Assembly: GCF_013520865.1 (NCBI RefSeq)
Contig: NZ_JACDXJ010000001.1
Location: 2,037,001-2,101,000 of the forward strand
Length of the DNA: 64,000 nucleotides
Reading direction: 5' to 3'
Origin: Microvirga mediterraneensis
Lineage (GTDB): Bacteria > Pseudomonadota > Alphaproteobacteria > Rhizobiales > Beijerinckiaceae
Shown here: positions 7,839 to 18,261 of the stretch, piece by piece
How the letters are laid out: each line of letters starts with the position of its first letter
Position numbering within the stretch: the stretch's first letter is position 1
Notes under the pieces: model-generated
Database searches by the model: none
Told to the model about the DNA's origin: nothing
Seen by the model: only the letters and a program-made list of their open reading frames with translations
Position numbers and translations under genes: made by a program

Positions 7839-9794
7839 ATGACCCAGCACGTCTTTCCCATCCCGTCAGCCTTGGCAGCGACAGCCCATGTGGATCGGCA
7901 GACCTATCAGGATCTCTACCAGCGCTCTCTCGACGATCCGGATGGCTTCTGGCGCGAGCAGGCGCAGATCCTCGACTGGGTGAAGCCGTTCACGAGCGTG
8001 AAGAACACCCGGTATTCGCCCGATGCCGTGACCATCGAGTGGTTCGCGGACGGGACCCTGAACGCCTCCTTCAATTGCCTGGACCGTCATGCCCAGGGCC
8101 GGGGCAACGAGGCGGCGATCCTGTGGGAGGGCGACACGCCGGGCGATACGCGCAAGGTCACCTGGAATGACCTTCGACAGCAGGTCATCCGCCTCGCCAA
8201 TGCCCTGAAGAAGCTCGGGGTCAGGAAGGGCGATTTCGTCAGCATCTACCTTCCCGTAGTGCCGGAGGCCATCGCGGCCATGCTGGCCTGCGCCCGGATC
8301 GGCGCGGTGCATTCGGTGGTCTTCAGCGGCTTCTCGGCCGATGCCCTGGCTGGGCGGATCGAGGATTGCCGCTCGCGGGTGCTGATCACGGCCGACGAGG
8401 GGCTTCGGGCGGGCAAGCACGTGCCGCTCAAGAAGAACGTGGATGCCGCGTTGGAGAACCTGCCCTTCGTCGAGCACGTCCTCGTCGTGCGCCGCACGGG
8501 CCGGGACGTTCCCATGAGGGCTGGCCGCGACCGCTGGTACGACGAGGCCCTGGCCGAGGTGCCGGACGAGTGCGCGCCTGTGGCGGTCGGCGCCGAGGAT
8601 CCGCTCTTCGTGCTCTATACGTCGGGCTCGACGGGCAAGCCGAAGGGCATGCTCCACACCACCGGCGGCTACCTCGTCCATGCGGCGGCGAGCTTCCGGG
8701 CAATGTTCGACTACCGCCCAGGCGACATCCACTTCTGCACGGCGGATGTGGGCTGGGTGACGGCGCACACCTACCTGATCTACGGCCCCCTCGCGAACGG
8801 CGCCACCATCGTGCTGTTCGAGGGCGTCCCCACCTGGCCGGATTCCTCGCGCTGGTGGCAGATCGTCGAGACGTACAAGGTCAACATCTTCTACACCGCG
8901 CCGACCGCCATCCGGTCGCTGATGCGCGACGGCGAGGGGCCGGTGCGCCAGCACGATCTCTCGTCCCTGCGCGTCCTGGGCTCCGTGGGCGAGCCTATCA
9001 ACCCGGAGGCCTGGCTCTGGTACCACGAGGTCGTCGGGGGAGGGCGCTGCCCGATCGTCGACACCTATTGGCAGACGGAGACCGGAGCCGTGCTCCTATG
9101 CCCGCTGCCCGGCGCCACGAACCTCAAGCCGGGCTCGGCCACGAAGCCGTTCTTCGGCGTGAGGCCCGCCTTGCTCGGCAGCGACGGGACCTTGGTCGAA
9201 GGCGAGGGAGCGGGCAACCTGTGCTTCGCCGATTCCTGGCCAGGGCAGGCCCGCACCATCCTGGGCGACCGGGAGCGCTTCCTGAACACCTATTTCAGCA
9301 CTTTTCCGGGCTACTACTTCACCGGCGACGGCGCGCGGCGGGATGCGGACGGGGATTACTGGATCACCGGGCGCCTGGACGACGTGATCAACGTGTCGGG
9401 CCACCGGCTCGGCACCGTGGAGGTCGAGTCCGCCCTGGCCTCGCACCCGTCGGTGGCGGAAGCCGCCGTGGTGGGCATGCCGCACGAGATCAAAGGGCAG
9501 GGCATCTTCGCTTTCGTGACGCTGAAAGAGGGCATCGCGGAGAACGACGACCTCCGCCGCGACCTGATCCAGGTCGTGCGCACCCGCATCGGTCCGATCG
9601 CCACGCCGGACCGGATCGAATGGGCGCCGCAACTGCCCAAGAACCGCTCAGGTAAGATTCTTCGCCGCATCCTCACGCGTATCGCCGCCGGCGATTACGA
9701 GAACCACGGCGATACCTCGACGGTCGCCGATCCGGCGGTGGTGGCAGAGATCGTCAGGCGGGTTCAGGAATCGACGAACTCGTCCGCCCTGTAA
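7839..9794 (+). CDS. acsA: Acetyl-CoA synthetase (acetate-CoA ligase, AMP-forming)
   Basis: Activates acetate to acetyl-CoA through acetyl-AMP. The 651-residue length fits the Acs family. The AMP-binding P-loop motif [11 protein letters not shown] is near residue 260, and [20 protein letters not shown] and the hinge region [15 protein letters not shown] follow in order. The C-terminal [11 protein letters not shown] carries Lys606, the conserved lysine acetylated to control Acs in other bacteria. An upstream TTG at 7773 keeps the frame open, but the ATG at 7839 gives the normal N-terminus. The 3' end overlaps serB on the other strand by 31 bases. Confidence 0.96.
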   Translation: MTQHVFPIPSALAATAHVDRQTYQDLYQRSLDDPDGFWREQAQILDWVKPFTSVKNTRYSPDAVTIEWFADGTLNASFNCLDRHAQGRGNEAAILWEGDTPGDTRKVTWNDLRQQVIRLANALKKLGVRKGDFVSIYLPVVPEAIAAMLACARIGAVHSVVFSGFSADALAGRIEDCRSRVLITADEGLRAGKHVPLKKNVDAALENLPFVEHVLVVRRTGRDVPMRAGRDRWYDEALAEVPDECAPVAVGAEDPLFVLYTSGSTGKPKGMLHTTGGYLVHAAASFRAMFDYRPGDIHFCTADVGWVTAHTYLIYGPLANGATIVLFEGVPTWPDSSRWWQIVETYKVNIFYTAPTAIRSLMRDGEGPVRQHDLSSLRVLGSVGEPINPEAWLWYHEVVGGGRCPIVDTYWQTETGAVLLCPLPGATNLKPGSATKPFFGVRPALLGSDGTLVEGEGAGNLCFADSWPGQARTILGDRERFLNTYFSTFPGYYFTGDGARRDADGDYWITGRLDDVINVSGHRLGTVEVESALASHPSVAEAAVVGMPHEIKGQGIFAFVTLKEGIAENDDLRRDLIQVVRTRIGPIATPDRIEWAPQLPKNRSGKILRRILTRIAAGDYENHGDTSTVADPAVVAEIVRRVQESTNSSAL

Positions 9795-10672
9795 CCCTGC
9801 ACGTAGAGCAGCGCCGACAGGTCCGCATGGTCGATGCGGGCGTGGGCGGCCGCCGCGACGGCGGGCTTGGCGTGGAAGGCAACGCCGAGCCCGGCTTCTT
9901 CCAGCATGGCGAGGTCGTTGGCGCCATCGCCCACGGCCATCGTCTCATGCGGTGCCAAACCGAAGCGGGCCCGGAGCTCGACCAGGGTCGCGAGCTTCGC
10001 CTCTCGGCCGAGGATCGGCTCCTCGACTTGGCCTGCGAGTTTCTCGCCGTCCAGGATCAGGTGGTTGGAGCGGTGCTCGTTGAAGCCGATCTTGGCCGCG
10101 ACCGGACCGGTGAACAGGGTGAAGCCGCCCGACACGAGGCAGGCATAGGCGCCGTTGGCGCGCATGGTCCGGACCAGGGCCAGCCCCCCGGGCGTCAGGG
10201 TGATACGCTTCTCGATGATCTCGTCGACCACGTTGACCGGCAGGTTCCGGAGCAGCGCCACGCGCTCGCGCAGGGCGGGCTCGAAGGCGATCTCGCCGCG
10301 CATGGCCCTTTCGGTGATCTCGGAGACCTCCCGTTTCAGGCCCACGTAATCGGCCAGCTCGTCGATGCATTCCTGGCCGATCATGGTGGAATCCATGTCC
10401 GCCAGGAACAGGCGCTTGCGGCGGCTGCCTAAGGGCTGCACGACGATGTCGATGGGCTGGCCGGCCAGAGCCTTGCGCAGAGCCGCCTCGACGGACTTGG
10501 GCTGAGCCGCCCCTGTGACGATCAGATCGGCGGCGATTCCCCTTGCCAGGACGGAGCGTTCCGTCTCATGTCCGAGCGACGTCGCGGCCATGGCCACGAT
10601 CTCGTCCGTGAGAACCGGCCGAGACGGGGCGGCGATGAGGGTCGCGACGAGGGAATTTTGGGAAGACGCCAT
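9764..10672 (-). CDS. serB: Phosphoserine phosphatase SerB
   Basis: Last step of serine synthesis, phosphoserine to serine. The 302-residue protein has an N-terminal region of about 80 residues (ACT-like in many SerB proteins). The HAD core has motif [17 protein letters not shown] (nucleophile Asp), motif II SGGFTLF, and motifs III/IV GREAK...[10 protein letters not shown]. The start codon sits directly against the miaA start region on the other strand, so the two genes are divergent and share a very short control region. Its end overlaps acsA. Confidence 0.95.
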   Translation of the reverse strand: MASSQNSLVATLIAAPSRPVLTDEIVAMAATSLGHETERSVLARGIAADLIVTGAAQPKSVEAALRKALAGQPIDIVVQPLGSRRKRLFLADMDSTMIGQECIDELADYVGLKREVSEITERAMRGEIAFEPALRERVALLRNLPVNVVDEIIEKRITLTPGGLALVRTMRANGAYACLVSGGFTLFTGPVAAKIGFNEHRSNHLILDGEKLAGQVEEPILGREAKLATLVELRARFGLAPHETMAVGDGANDLAMLEEAGLGVAFHAKPAVAAAAHARIDHADLSALLYVQGYRADEFVDS

Positions 10673-10686
10673 TGGGAGACCGGGCT

Positions 10687-11637
10687 GTGAAGGAGTTTGG
10701 GATCGGCGCGGTTCTCATCGCAGGGCCGACCGCATCAGGCAAGTCCGCATTGGGCATCAGACTGGCCCGGGACCTCGACGGTGTCGTGATCAATGCCGAT
10801 TCCATGCAGGTCTACCGGGACCTGCGGGTCATCACGGCCCGTCCCACGCCCGAGGAGGAGGGTGAGGCTCCCCATCGGCTCTACGGCCATGTGGATGCCG
10901 CCGTGAACTTCTCCGTGGGGCGCTATGTGGCCGATGCGGTCGAGATTTTGCGGGAGCTTCAAGGCCGGAAGCTGCCGATCTTCGTGGGCGGGACCGGGCT
11001 CTACTTCAAGGCCCTGACGGAAGGCCTGTCCGACATGCCTTCCGTTCCGGACGAGGTGCGCGAGCAGGTGCGCCGGGACAGCGAAGGACTGGAAACGCCG
11101 GAGCTCCATCGCCTCCTGTCAGAGCGCGATCCCGAAACGGCCCGGACCCTGCGCCCCTCCGACCGCCTGCGGGTTCAGCGGGCGCTCGAGATCTTCGCGG
11201 CGACCGGCCAGCCGCTCGTTTCCTTCCATGGCGTCCGCCAGCCGGGTCCATTGGCCGATGTGCCCGTCATCAAGCTCTTTCTCGCGCCCGACCGGGATGA
11301 GCTGCGCCGGCGGATCGATGCCCGGTTCCTCGCCATGATGGACCGGGGCGCCCTCGACGAGGTGAGGGCCCTTGGCGAGCGGAACCTCGATCCCATGCTC
11401 CCGGCCATGCGGGCCCACGGCGTTCCCGGCCTTCTGGCCTACCTGCGGGGCGAGATCCCGCTCGACGAGGCCATCGTCAAGGGGCAGGGCGACACGCGGC
11501 GTTATGCCAAGCGCCAGTTCACATGGTTTCGCCACCAGTTGCCCGACTGGCAATGGGTCGCGCCGGAACAGGGCTTCGAGGCCGCCATGGAGCGCCTCAA
11601 TGCCCCGGCGCTCCCGTCCACATCTGGTAGAAGGTGA
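10687..11637 (+). CDS. miaA: tRNA dimethylallyltransferase MiaA
   Basis: Adds the isopentenyl group to A37 of tRNAs that read UNN codons. The 316-residue protein has the P-loop [11 protein letters not shown] at the N-terminus, then [11 protein letters not shown] and [10 protein letters not shown] (prenyl acceptor site). Further on are the MiaA blocks [13 protein letters not shown] and [12 protein letters not shown]. The start is uncertain: GTG at 10687 with GGGAG 8 bases before it is preferred, and an in-frame TTG at 10672 is the alternative. The 3' end overlaps the RMD1/DUF155 gene on the opposite strand by 41 bases. Confidence 0.94.
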   Translation: MKEFGIGAVLIAGPTASGKSALGIRLARDLDGVVINADSMQVYRDLRVITARPTPEEEGEAPHRLYGHVDAAVNFSVGRYVADAVEILRELQGRKLPIFVGGTGLYFKALTEGLSDMPSVPDEVREQVRRDSEGLETPELHRLLSERDPETARTLRPSDRLRVQRALEIFAATGQPLVSFHGVRQPGPLADVPVIKLFLAPDRDELRRRIDARFLAMMDRGALDEVRALGERNLDPMLPAMRAHGVPGLLAYLRGEIPLDEAIVKGQGDTRRYAKRQFTWFRHQLPDWQWVAPEQGFEAAMERLNAPALPSTSGRR

Positions 11638-12430
11638 TGAAGATCTCGAACATGATCAGCAGGACGATGATCAGTTCGAGTCGCTGGGACCGTTCTGTGT
11701 CGATGATGTCGGTGAGAGCCTGGGCCGTATCGCCCAGCACCTCGAGCTTGCGGTGGAGGGCCGTGGCCCGCTCCTTCAGCTCATATTCGTCCTCCAGGCG
11801 GGCATAGAGGCGTTCCAGGTCCGGGCGGTCCCAAAGGACGTCCGGTTTCTCCTCCACGGCGACGCCGCCCGACATGCGCTGGCGGACCAGGAGGGCCTGG
11901 CCGACCTGCTTGAGGATTCGGCGGCGATCCCTTGGGCGCCGGCCATTGGCGGCGAGATGCTGCACGGACGGCTCCACCAGCTCGAAGGCTGCAGAGGCCT
12001 CTCGCTCGTCGCGCGCGAGGGTTGCGCTCTTGGACAGGGCATCGGCGATGACGATCAGGCGCTCGGTCGAGAGCTGCTTGATGAAGATCGGCCCCCCCGG
12101 CGGGATCTGGTCGTCCCGGTCCGGCGAGATCTCAATGATCGCCGTCTCCTCCTCGTGCCGGGCGAACTCGCCCCGGATTCGCTGGCGCAGACCGCGGATG
12201 ACCTCGTCCTCTTCGAGCGGGGTGAGCCCCACCAGAACGGCGACGCCGTAACGGAAGAGGGCGACGAATCCGTCCTGGCCGGCCCGGAAGGCGAGGGGTG
12301 TCGTGGACAGCACGTCGCTGCGTTCCAGTCCCGCCACGTCGAGCCGGTCGCCGAGGAGCAGGGCTCGGGCGGTGAGGCGCATGTTCTGCATGGGCGCGCC
12401 TGTGGAGGCGATGGTATCGGTCATGGTCAT
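11597..12430 (-). CDS. RMD1/DUF155-family membrane-anchored protein
   Basis: A 277-residue protein matching the RMD1 (DUF155) family: an N-terminal soluble domain including [18 protein letters not shown] sequence ([14 protein letters not shown]). A helical part ([21 protein letters not shown]) and a C-terminal TM helix follow, inside the typical end [20 protein letters not shown]. Yeast relatives act in mitochondrial or sporulation processes; the bacterial function is unknown. The start is taken at the first of two close ATGs (12430 and 12424). A strong ribosome site is not visible. It converges on miaA with overlapping ends. Confidence 0.85.
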   Translation of the reverse strand: MTMTDTIASTGAPMQNMRLTARALLLGDRLDVAGLERSDVLSTTPLAFRAGQDGFVALFRYGVAVLVGLTPLEEDEVIRGLRQRIRGEFARHEEETAIIEISPDRDDQIPPGGPIFIKQLSTERLIVIADALSKSATLARDEREASAAFELVEPSVQHLAANGRRPRDRRRILKQVGQALLVRQRMSGGVAVEEKPDVLWDRPDLERLYARLEDEYELKERATALHRKLEVLGDTAQALTDIIDTERSQRLELIIVLLIMFEIFITFYQMWTGAPGH

Positions 12431-12489
12431 ACGACTAAAATAGCAGTTTAAAATAGAAGCTGGGCAGATTTCAGCCAAGTTGATCCTGC

Positions 12490-12518
12490 TTGACCGAGTG
12501 AAATGGATCGTCTAGCGT
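12490..12518 (+). promoter_or_regulatory. Candidate promoter of the ilvB leader
   Basis: TTGACC (12490-12495), a 17-base spacer and TAGCGT (12513-12518) lie about 30 bases before the leader peptide start. The -35 matches five of six positions and the -10 three of six. Read by eye only. Confidence 0.35.
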
Positions 12519-12549
12519 CGACGCAACTTTTGAACCGAGAGCTGCCCCC

Positions 12550-12600
12550 ATGCGCAAGCTTATTCTCGTAGTACGAGCGCCATCGACGGAGCGGGATTGA
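12550..12600 (+). CDS. ilvB leader peptide (attenuator sensor)
   Basis: A short frame, MRKLILVVRAPSTERD then TGA, has Leu-Ile-Leu-Val-Val codons in a row, the three amino acids whose supply the downstream operon controls. It is followed by a stem (12577-12585 with 12616-12624) and an intrinsic terminator (12627-12650), then by ilvB. This is the classic layout of translation-coupled attenuation: shortage of charged Leu/Ile/Val tRNA stalls the ribosome and favours read-through. A ribosome site is only weakly visible (GAGAGCTGCCCCC before ATG). Confidence 0.85.
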   Translation: MRKLILVVRAPSTERD

Positions 12601-12650
12601 TCCCCGCAGGTCCGGCGATGGCGCACAGGCCCCCTCAGGGGCCTTTTTTA
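12577..12650 (+). terminator. ilvB attenuator: pause stem and intrinsic terminator
   Basis: The first stem pairs GCGCCATCG (12577-12585) with CGATGGCGC (12616-12624). The second, AGGCCCC-ctca-GGGGCCT (12627-12633 with 12638-12644), is followed by TTTTTA and is a strong intrinsic terminator. It lies inside the leader, 51 bases before the ilvB ATG, so it must be regulated or ilvB would be silent. The first stem overlaps the end of the leader peptide. Confidence 0.85.
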
Positions 12651-12700
12651 TTGCCCGAATTCCAAGACAGTGATGCAAAAAATTCCGAGGAGCAGTTGAG

Positions 12701-14473
12701 ATGAGCGAGACGATGACCGGAGCCGAAATGGTGATCCGAGCCCTGCAGGACCAGGGAGTTGAGCATATCTTCGGTTATCCCGGCGGCGCGGTGCTTCCCA
12801 TCTACGACGCTCTCTTCCACCAGGATAAGGTCCGTCACGTCCTCGTCCGCCACGAGCAGGGGGCGGTGCATGCGGCCGAAGGCTATGCCCGCTCGTCCGG
12901 CAAGCCGGGCGTGGTGCTGGTGACCTCCGGTCCGGGAGCCACCAATGCAATCACCGGGCTTGCCGACGCGATGATGGATTCGATCCCGCTGGTCTGCATC
13001 ACCGGTCAGGTCCCGACCCATCTCATCGGCTCCGACGCCTTCCAGGAATGCGACACGGTCGGCATCACCCGCCACTGCACCAAGCATAATTACCTGGTCA
13101 AATCCATCGAGGACCTGCCGCGGGTCCTGCATGAGGCCTTCTACGTGGCGCAGAACGGGCGACCTGGCCCGGTGGTGGTCGACCTGCCGAAGGACATCCA
13201 GTTCAAGTCGGGCTCCTATGCGCGCCCTTTGAGCAACCAGCACAAGACCTATCGTCCGACCGTCAAGGGCGACATGGACCACATCCGTGCGGCCGTGGAG
13301 CTGATGGCCAACGCCAAGCGTCCGGTGTTCTACACGGGTGGCGGTGTCATCAATTCGGGGCCTCAGGCCGCGATGCTGCTGCGCGAGCTCGTGCATCTCA
13401 CGGGCTTCCCCATCACCTCGACCCTGATGGGCCTGGGCGCCTATCCGGCCTCAGACCGGCAGTGGCTCGGCATGCTCGGCATGCACGGCACCTACGAGGC
13501 CAATCTCGCGATGCATGAATGCGACGTGATGATCAATCTCGGAGCACGCTTCGACGACCGCATCACGGGCCGCCTCGATGCATTCTCTCCTTTCTCCAAG
13601 CGCATCCACGTGGATATCGATCCGTCCTCGATCAACAAGACCGTGAAGGTGGACATTCCCATCGTGGGTGATTGCGCGCATGTGCTGGAGGACATGCTGC
13701 GCCTGTGGCGGCAGGGCGCTCATCAGCCCGACAAGACGGCGCTCAAGGATTGGTGGAACAAGATCGAAGGCTGGCGTGCCCGTAACTGCCTCGGATTCCG
13801 CAATTCCACCGAGACCATCAAGCCGCAATACGCGATCCAGCGCCTCTATGAGCTGACCAAGGACCGCGAGACCTACATCACCACCGAGGTGGGACAGCAC
13901 CAGATGTGGGCGGCCCAGTACTTCAAGTTCGAGGAGCCGAACCGCTGGATGACCTCTGGCGGCCACGGCACCATGGGCTACGGATTGCCCGCCGCCGTCG
14001 GCGCGCAGCTGGCGCATCCCGATGCGCTCGTGATCGACATCGCCGGCGAAGCCTCGATCCAGATGATGCTGCAGGAGATGTCGACGGCCCTGCAGTACAA
14101 CCTGCCGATCAAGGTCTTCATCCTCAACAACGAGTACATGGGCATGGTGCGTCAGTGGCAGGAGCTGCTGCATGGCGGACGCTACTCGCAGAGCTACTCG
14201 GAATCGCTGCCCGACTTCGTGAAGCTCGCCGAAGCCTATGGCGGCGTCGGCATCCGCTGCGATAAGCCCGGCGATCTCGATGCGAAGATTCTCGAGATGA
14301 TCAACGTGAACCGCCCGGTCGTCTTCGACTGCATCGTCGACAAGACAGAGAACTGCTTCCCGATGATTCCTTCGGGCAAGGCGCATAACGAGATGCTGCT
14401 CAACGATTATCTGGGCGAGACCGGAGCCGATCTCGGGTCCGTGATCGACGAGAAGGGCAAGATGCTGGTGTAA
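12701..14473 (+). CDS. ilvB: Acetolactate synthase, large (catalytic) subunit
   Basis: A ThDP-dependent enzyme for the first common step of Val, Leu and Ile synthesis. The 590-residue protein has the N-terminal ThDP PYR domain (IFGYPGGAVLPIYDAL and the catalytic Glu in RHEQGAVHAAEGYARSSGKP). The central FAD-type domain and the C-terminal PP domain follow (GTMGYGLPAAVGA, then EYMGMVRQWQELL). The start has GAGGAGCAGTTGAG upstream. It is preceded by an attenuator and separated from the regulatory subunit gene ilvN by a GST-like gene. Confidence 0.97.
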   Translation: MSETMTGAEMVIRALQDQGVEHIFGYPGGAVLPIYDALFHQDKVRHVLVRHEQGAVHAAEGYARSSGKPGVVLVTSGPGATNAITGLADAMMDSIPLVCITGQVPTHLIGSDAFQECDTVGITRHCTKHNYLVKSIEDLPRVLHEAFYVAQNGRPGPVVVDLPKDIQFKSGSYARPLSNQHKTYRPTVKGDMDHIRAAVELMANAKRPVFYTGGGVINSGPQAAMLLRELVHLTGFPITSTLMGLGAYPASDRQWLGMLGMHGTYEANLAMHECDVMINLGARFDDRITGRLDAFSPFSKRIHVDIDPSSINKTVKVDIPIVGDCAHVLEDMLRLWRQGAHQPDKTALKDWWNKIEGWRARNCLGFRNSTETIKPQYAIQRLYELTKDRETYITTEVGQHQMWAAQYFKFEEPNRWMTSGGHGTMGYGLPAAVGAQLAHPDALVIDIAGEASIQMMLQEMSTALQYNLPIKVFILNNEYMGMVRQWQELLHGGRYSQSYSESLPDFVKLAEAYGGVGIRCDKPGDLDAKILEMINVNRPVVFDCIVDKTENCFPMIPSGKAHNEMLLNDYLGETGADLGSVIDEKGKMLV

Positions 14474-14479
14474 CGAGAA

Positions 14480-14502
14480 CCCCTCTCCCGTGTGGGGAGG
14501 GG
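14480..14502 (+). repeat. Palindromic hairpin between ilvB and the GST gene
   Basis: CCCCTCTCC (14480-14488) pairs with GGGGAGGGG (14494-14502), with a five-base loop. It starts 6 bases after the ilvB stop. It has no T-run, so it looks more like an mRNA-stabilising or REP-type palindrome than a terminator. Confidence 0.5.
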
Positions 14503-14517
14503 AGAAGGAGACTTGTG

Positions 14518-15198
14518 ATGCCGACCCTCGTCATCGCCAATAAGTGCTACTCGTCCTGGTCGCTGCGTCCCTGGCTGCTGATGAAGCAGTTTGGGATCGC
14601 CTTTGACGAAATCCTCATTCCGCTCGATCTGCCGGACACGAAGGCGAAGGTGCTCAGGCACTCGCCGGCCGGCAAGGTGCCGATCCTGATCGATGGTGAC
14701 GTGACCGTGTGGGAGACCATCGCCATCATGGAATATGTGGGCGAAACCTATCATGTGCCCGTCTGGCCGGCGGACCGGGAGGCGCGTGCCATGGCGCGCT
14801 CGGTCGCTGCTGAAATGCATGCCGGATTTTCCGGCTTGCGCTCCGCGTGCCCGATGAATCTCGGCAAGAAATTTTCCAGGAAGGACAGGAGCGAGGCCGT
14901 GGCCCGCGATGTCACCCGATTCAGCGAGATCGTCCACCAGGCGCGCGAGCGCTTCGGCGCGGGCGGCCCATTCCTCTTCGGCGCGTTCACGGCGGCCGAT
15001 GCCATGTATGCGCCGCTCGCGACGCGTCTCGACACCTATTCCATCGCCCTCGATGCGACGACGCGCGCCTATGTGGATGCGATCCTCGCGCTGCCTGCTT
15101 TCCAGGAATGGCGCGCCGCCGCCATGACCGAAGAGTGGGTCGTCGCAGCCGACGAGGTCGACGAAGAGGAAATCGAAAATTACCGCAAGGCGGCTTGA
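14518..15198 (+). CDS. Glutathione S-transferase family protein
   Basis: A 226-residue GST-like protein. The N-terminal thioredoxin-like part starts TLVIANKCYSSWSLRPWLLM; the Ser pair in SSWSLRP is at the usual catalytic position, and SPAGKVPILIDGD and ETIAIMEYV supply the glutathione-site cis-Pro and SxE-like region. The C-terminal half is an all-helical GST domain. It lies between ilvB and ilvN with gaps of 44 and 29 bases, all on one strand, so co-transcription is likely. Its substrate is unknown and no link to branched-chain synthesis is known to me. Confidence 0.88.
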   Translation: MPTLVIANKCYSSWSLRPWLLMKQFGIAFDEILIPLDLPDTKAKVLRHSPAGKVPILIDGDVTVWETIAIMEYVGETYHVPVWPADREARAMARSVAAEMHAGFSGLRSACPMNLGKKFSRKDRSEAVARDVTRFSEIVHQARERFGAGGPFLFGAFTAADAMYAPLATRLDTYSIALDATTRAYVDAILALPAFQEWRAAAMTEEWVVAADEVDEEEIENYRKAA

Positions 15199-15227
15199 GA
15201 CCACATCAGACTTCGGGAAACCAGACC

Positions 15228-15773
15228 ATGCTCCAGATGAAAACCCATTATCCCGATGCGACCCGCGTCGAGCCGTCGAACCGGCATACGCTCGCCGTCG
15301 TGGTCGACAACGAGCCGGGCGTTCTTGCGCGCATCGCGGGCCTGTTCTCGGGCCGAGGCTACAACATCGAGAGCCTGACCGTCACCGAGACTGAGCACGA
15401 GGCGCACATTTCGCGCATCACCATCGTGACCACGGGCACCGACAGCATCATCCAGCAGATCAAGAGCCAGCTGGAACGCCTCGTGCCCGTACACCGCGTC
15501 GTCGACCTCACGATGACCGGTGAAACGGTCGAGCGCGAGCTCTGCCTGGTGAAGGTCGTGGGCAAGGGCGACCACCGGGTGGAGGCCATGCGCCTCGCGT
15601 CGGCTTTCGGCGCCCGGACGCTCGATGCGACGCTCACCTCGTTCGTCTATGAGCTGACCGGCACGACCGACGAGGTCGAACGCTTCATCAAGCTGATGAC
15701 GGCGGTGGGTCTTGTGGAAGTCTCCCGCACCGGCGTCGCCGCCATGGCGCGGGGCGCACAGGGGATCATGTAA
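15228..15773 (+). CDS. ilvN: Acetolactate synthase, small (regulatory) subunit
   Basis: Regulatory subunit that activates IlvB and carries valine feedback inhibition. The 181-residue protein has the ACT domain at residues 20-95 (HTLAVVVDNEPGVLARIAGL, then FSGRGYNIESLTV) and the C-terminal ALS_ss_C region (ELCLVKV...GARTLD). The length is as usual for IlvN/IlvH proteins. The ATG at 15228 begins the conserved part; longer upstream frame runs through the GST gene in another frame and is not used. It is separated from the DUF924 gene on the opposite strand by 2 bases. Confidence 0.96.
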   Translation: MLQMKTHYPDATRVEPSNRHTLAVVVDNEPGVLARIAGLFSGRGYNIESLTVTETEHEAHISRITIVTTGTDSIIQQIKSQLERLVPVHRVVDLTMTGETVERELCLVKVVGKGDHRVEAMRLASAFGARTLDATLTSFVYELTGTTDEVERFIKLMTAVGLVEVSRTGVAAMARGAQGIM

Positions 15774-15775
15774 GG

Positions 15776-16321
15776 CTAGCCCCGGAAGTCGTTCTCCTGC
15801 AGGAACGCTTCCTCCTCCGGCGTCGACTCTCGGCCAAGGAGGGCATTGCGGTGCGGAAAGCGGCCGAAGCGGGCGACGATGTCGTGATGGTGGCGGGCCC
15901 ACTTGCTGGAATCCTCGCCGAGGGCTTCGTTCAAGGTCACCGAGCGCTCCTGATGCCGCAAGGATTCGGAGTGCATGAAGGGCAGGTAGAAGAACCGGCG
16001 GAACTCCGGCTCCGCCTTGGTGTCGAAACCGCGCTCGATGGCTCGGTCCGCGACCATCAGGGCGACCGGGTCGGTTTTATAGGTTTCGCGGCGGCCCCGG
16101 AACATGTTCCTGGGGAACTGGTCGAGGAGGAGAATGACGGCGAGTGCGCCCTCCGGGGTGAGCTCCCACTCGTTGAGGTCGCCGCGAGCGGCGGCCTCAT
16201 AGGTGAGCAGGAAACGGTCCCGGCAGAGCTGGTCGAAGGCTTCGTCCTTCGAGAACCACTTCTCCGGTCCGGCCTCGCGCCAGAAATCGAGCACTTCGTC
16301 GGGAGTGGCAAGGCGCTGCAT
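15776..16321 (-). CDS. DUF924 family protein
   Basis: A 181-residue soluble helical protein of the DUF924 family. Recognisable blocks are VLDFWREAGPEKWFSKDEAFD near the start, then LLLDQFPRNMFRG, FFYLPFMHSE and the C-terminal RFGRFPHRNALLGRESTPEE. The family resembles TPR-like folds and has no settled function. The gene converges with ilvN, leaving only two bases between them, and diverges from ilvC. Confidence 0.9.
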   Translation of the reverse strand: MQRLATPDEVLDFWREAGPEKWFSKDEAFDQLCRDRFLLTYEAAARGDLNEWELTPEGALAVILLLDQFPRNMFRGRRETYKTDPVALMVADRAIERGFDTKAEPEFRRFFYLPFMHSESLRHQERSVTLNEALGEDSSKWARHHHDIVARFGRFPHRNALLGRESTPEEEAFLQENDFRG

Positions 16322-16364
16322 GCGGTGTCGTCCTTCTCGGCATAAAAGAGTAAAGCCAATCTAG

Positions 16365-17618
<1,254 letters not shown>

Positions 17619-17700
17619 GGCAGTCCAGGCGGCGCGGCCGGTTCGCGCTGCCGAACGAGCCAGCCAAAGGCTGAATTATCAGCTTGGCTTGCCCCGATCG

Positions 17701-17738
17701 GAGCCTCGGAGGAAGATCCCTCCGAGGCTCTTTTGTTT
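17701..17738 (+). terminator. Rho-independent terminator after ilvC
   Basis: GAGCCTCGGAGG pairs with CCTCCGAGGCTC around a short loop (17701-17730), followed by TTTTGTTT. It is a strong intrinsic terminator 82 bases after the ilvC stop. The rest of 17619-18033 shows only this hairpin and, from 17804, the end of the next gene. Confidence 0.9.
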
Positions 17739-17803
17739 CCCCAAATGCCTGGGCGTGCTCGACGCTTCCAGAAATCTCTTGAGACGCGGATGGGCTATTC
17801 GGT

Positions 17804-18034
17804 TCACATGCGGTGCAACGTCATGGCCGCCGCAGCCGCAAGGATACCGAGGGCGATGCCGATCGCTTCGGAGCGTTCCTTCCAGAACCGGTAGATGCCG
17901 TAGGAGCAGAGTAGGGTCATCAGAAGGGCGGCGAGCCCCTGCATCAGATGATTTACCTTTGTCGGGCCCAGCAGGGGCCTCGCTTCCTCCCAGCTTTCCA
18001 GCATCCAGAAGACAGCGAAGACCAGAGACGCCAT
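17804..18034 (-). CDS. Small hypothetical membrane protein
   Basis: A 76-residue frame with three predicted membrane helices: ASLVFAVFWMLESW, LMQGLAALLMTLLCSYGIYRF and AIGIALGILAAAAAMTL. I do not recognise the family. The ATG at 18034 has a GGCAGG right against it; the frame is open to 18151 with a less likely GTG start. The helix pattern supports it being real, but the opposite strand is open too and there is no strong ribosome site. Confidence 0.45.
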   Translation of the reverse strand: MASLVFAVFWMLESWEEARPLLGPTKVNHLMQGLAALLMTLLCSYGIYRFWKERSEAIGIALGILAAAAAMTLHRM

Positions 18035-18161
18035 CCTGCCGACGGAAGGCCACCAGACAGCCGGAAGCCCGGCTGTCAGAGGGCTCGACGCATAATCTTC
18101 GGAAGGAGCGGGATGGAGTTGTTCAAGAGACCCGGAAGAAGAATGGAACACGACTGAATAT

Positions 18162-18195
18162 CCGCAATGTTGTTTCTATTGCACTAACATTGCGG
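18162..18195. repeat. 10-bp perfect inverted repeat
   Basis: CCGCAATGTT (18162-18171) and AACATTGCGG (18186-18195) flank a 14-base T-rich spacer. It lies between two small minus-strand genes, in a locally less GC-rich stretch. It could be an operator, a hairpin or a weak terminator. Confidence 0.5.
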
Positions 18196-18229
18196 CAGGC
18201 AGCTGCCACCTCTGGAAACAAAGGGGAAC

Positions 18230-18255
18230 GGCAGCTCACTGAGGCGTGAGCTGCC
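18230..18255 (-). terminator. Terminator-like hairpin after the 51-residue gene
   Basis: GGCAGCTCAC (18230-18239) pairs with GTGAGCTGCC (18246-18255). On the minus strand it follows the TAA of the small gene by 6 bases and leads into GTTCCCCTTTGTTT. Confidence 0.6.
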
Positions 18256-18261
18256 GGAGCT

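Noticed and set aside
12448-12678. Minus-strand frame opposite the ilvB leader
   Set aside because: It is antisense to the leader peptide and terminator and has no family motif.
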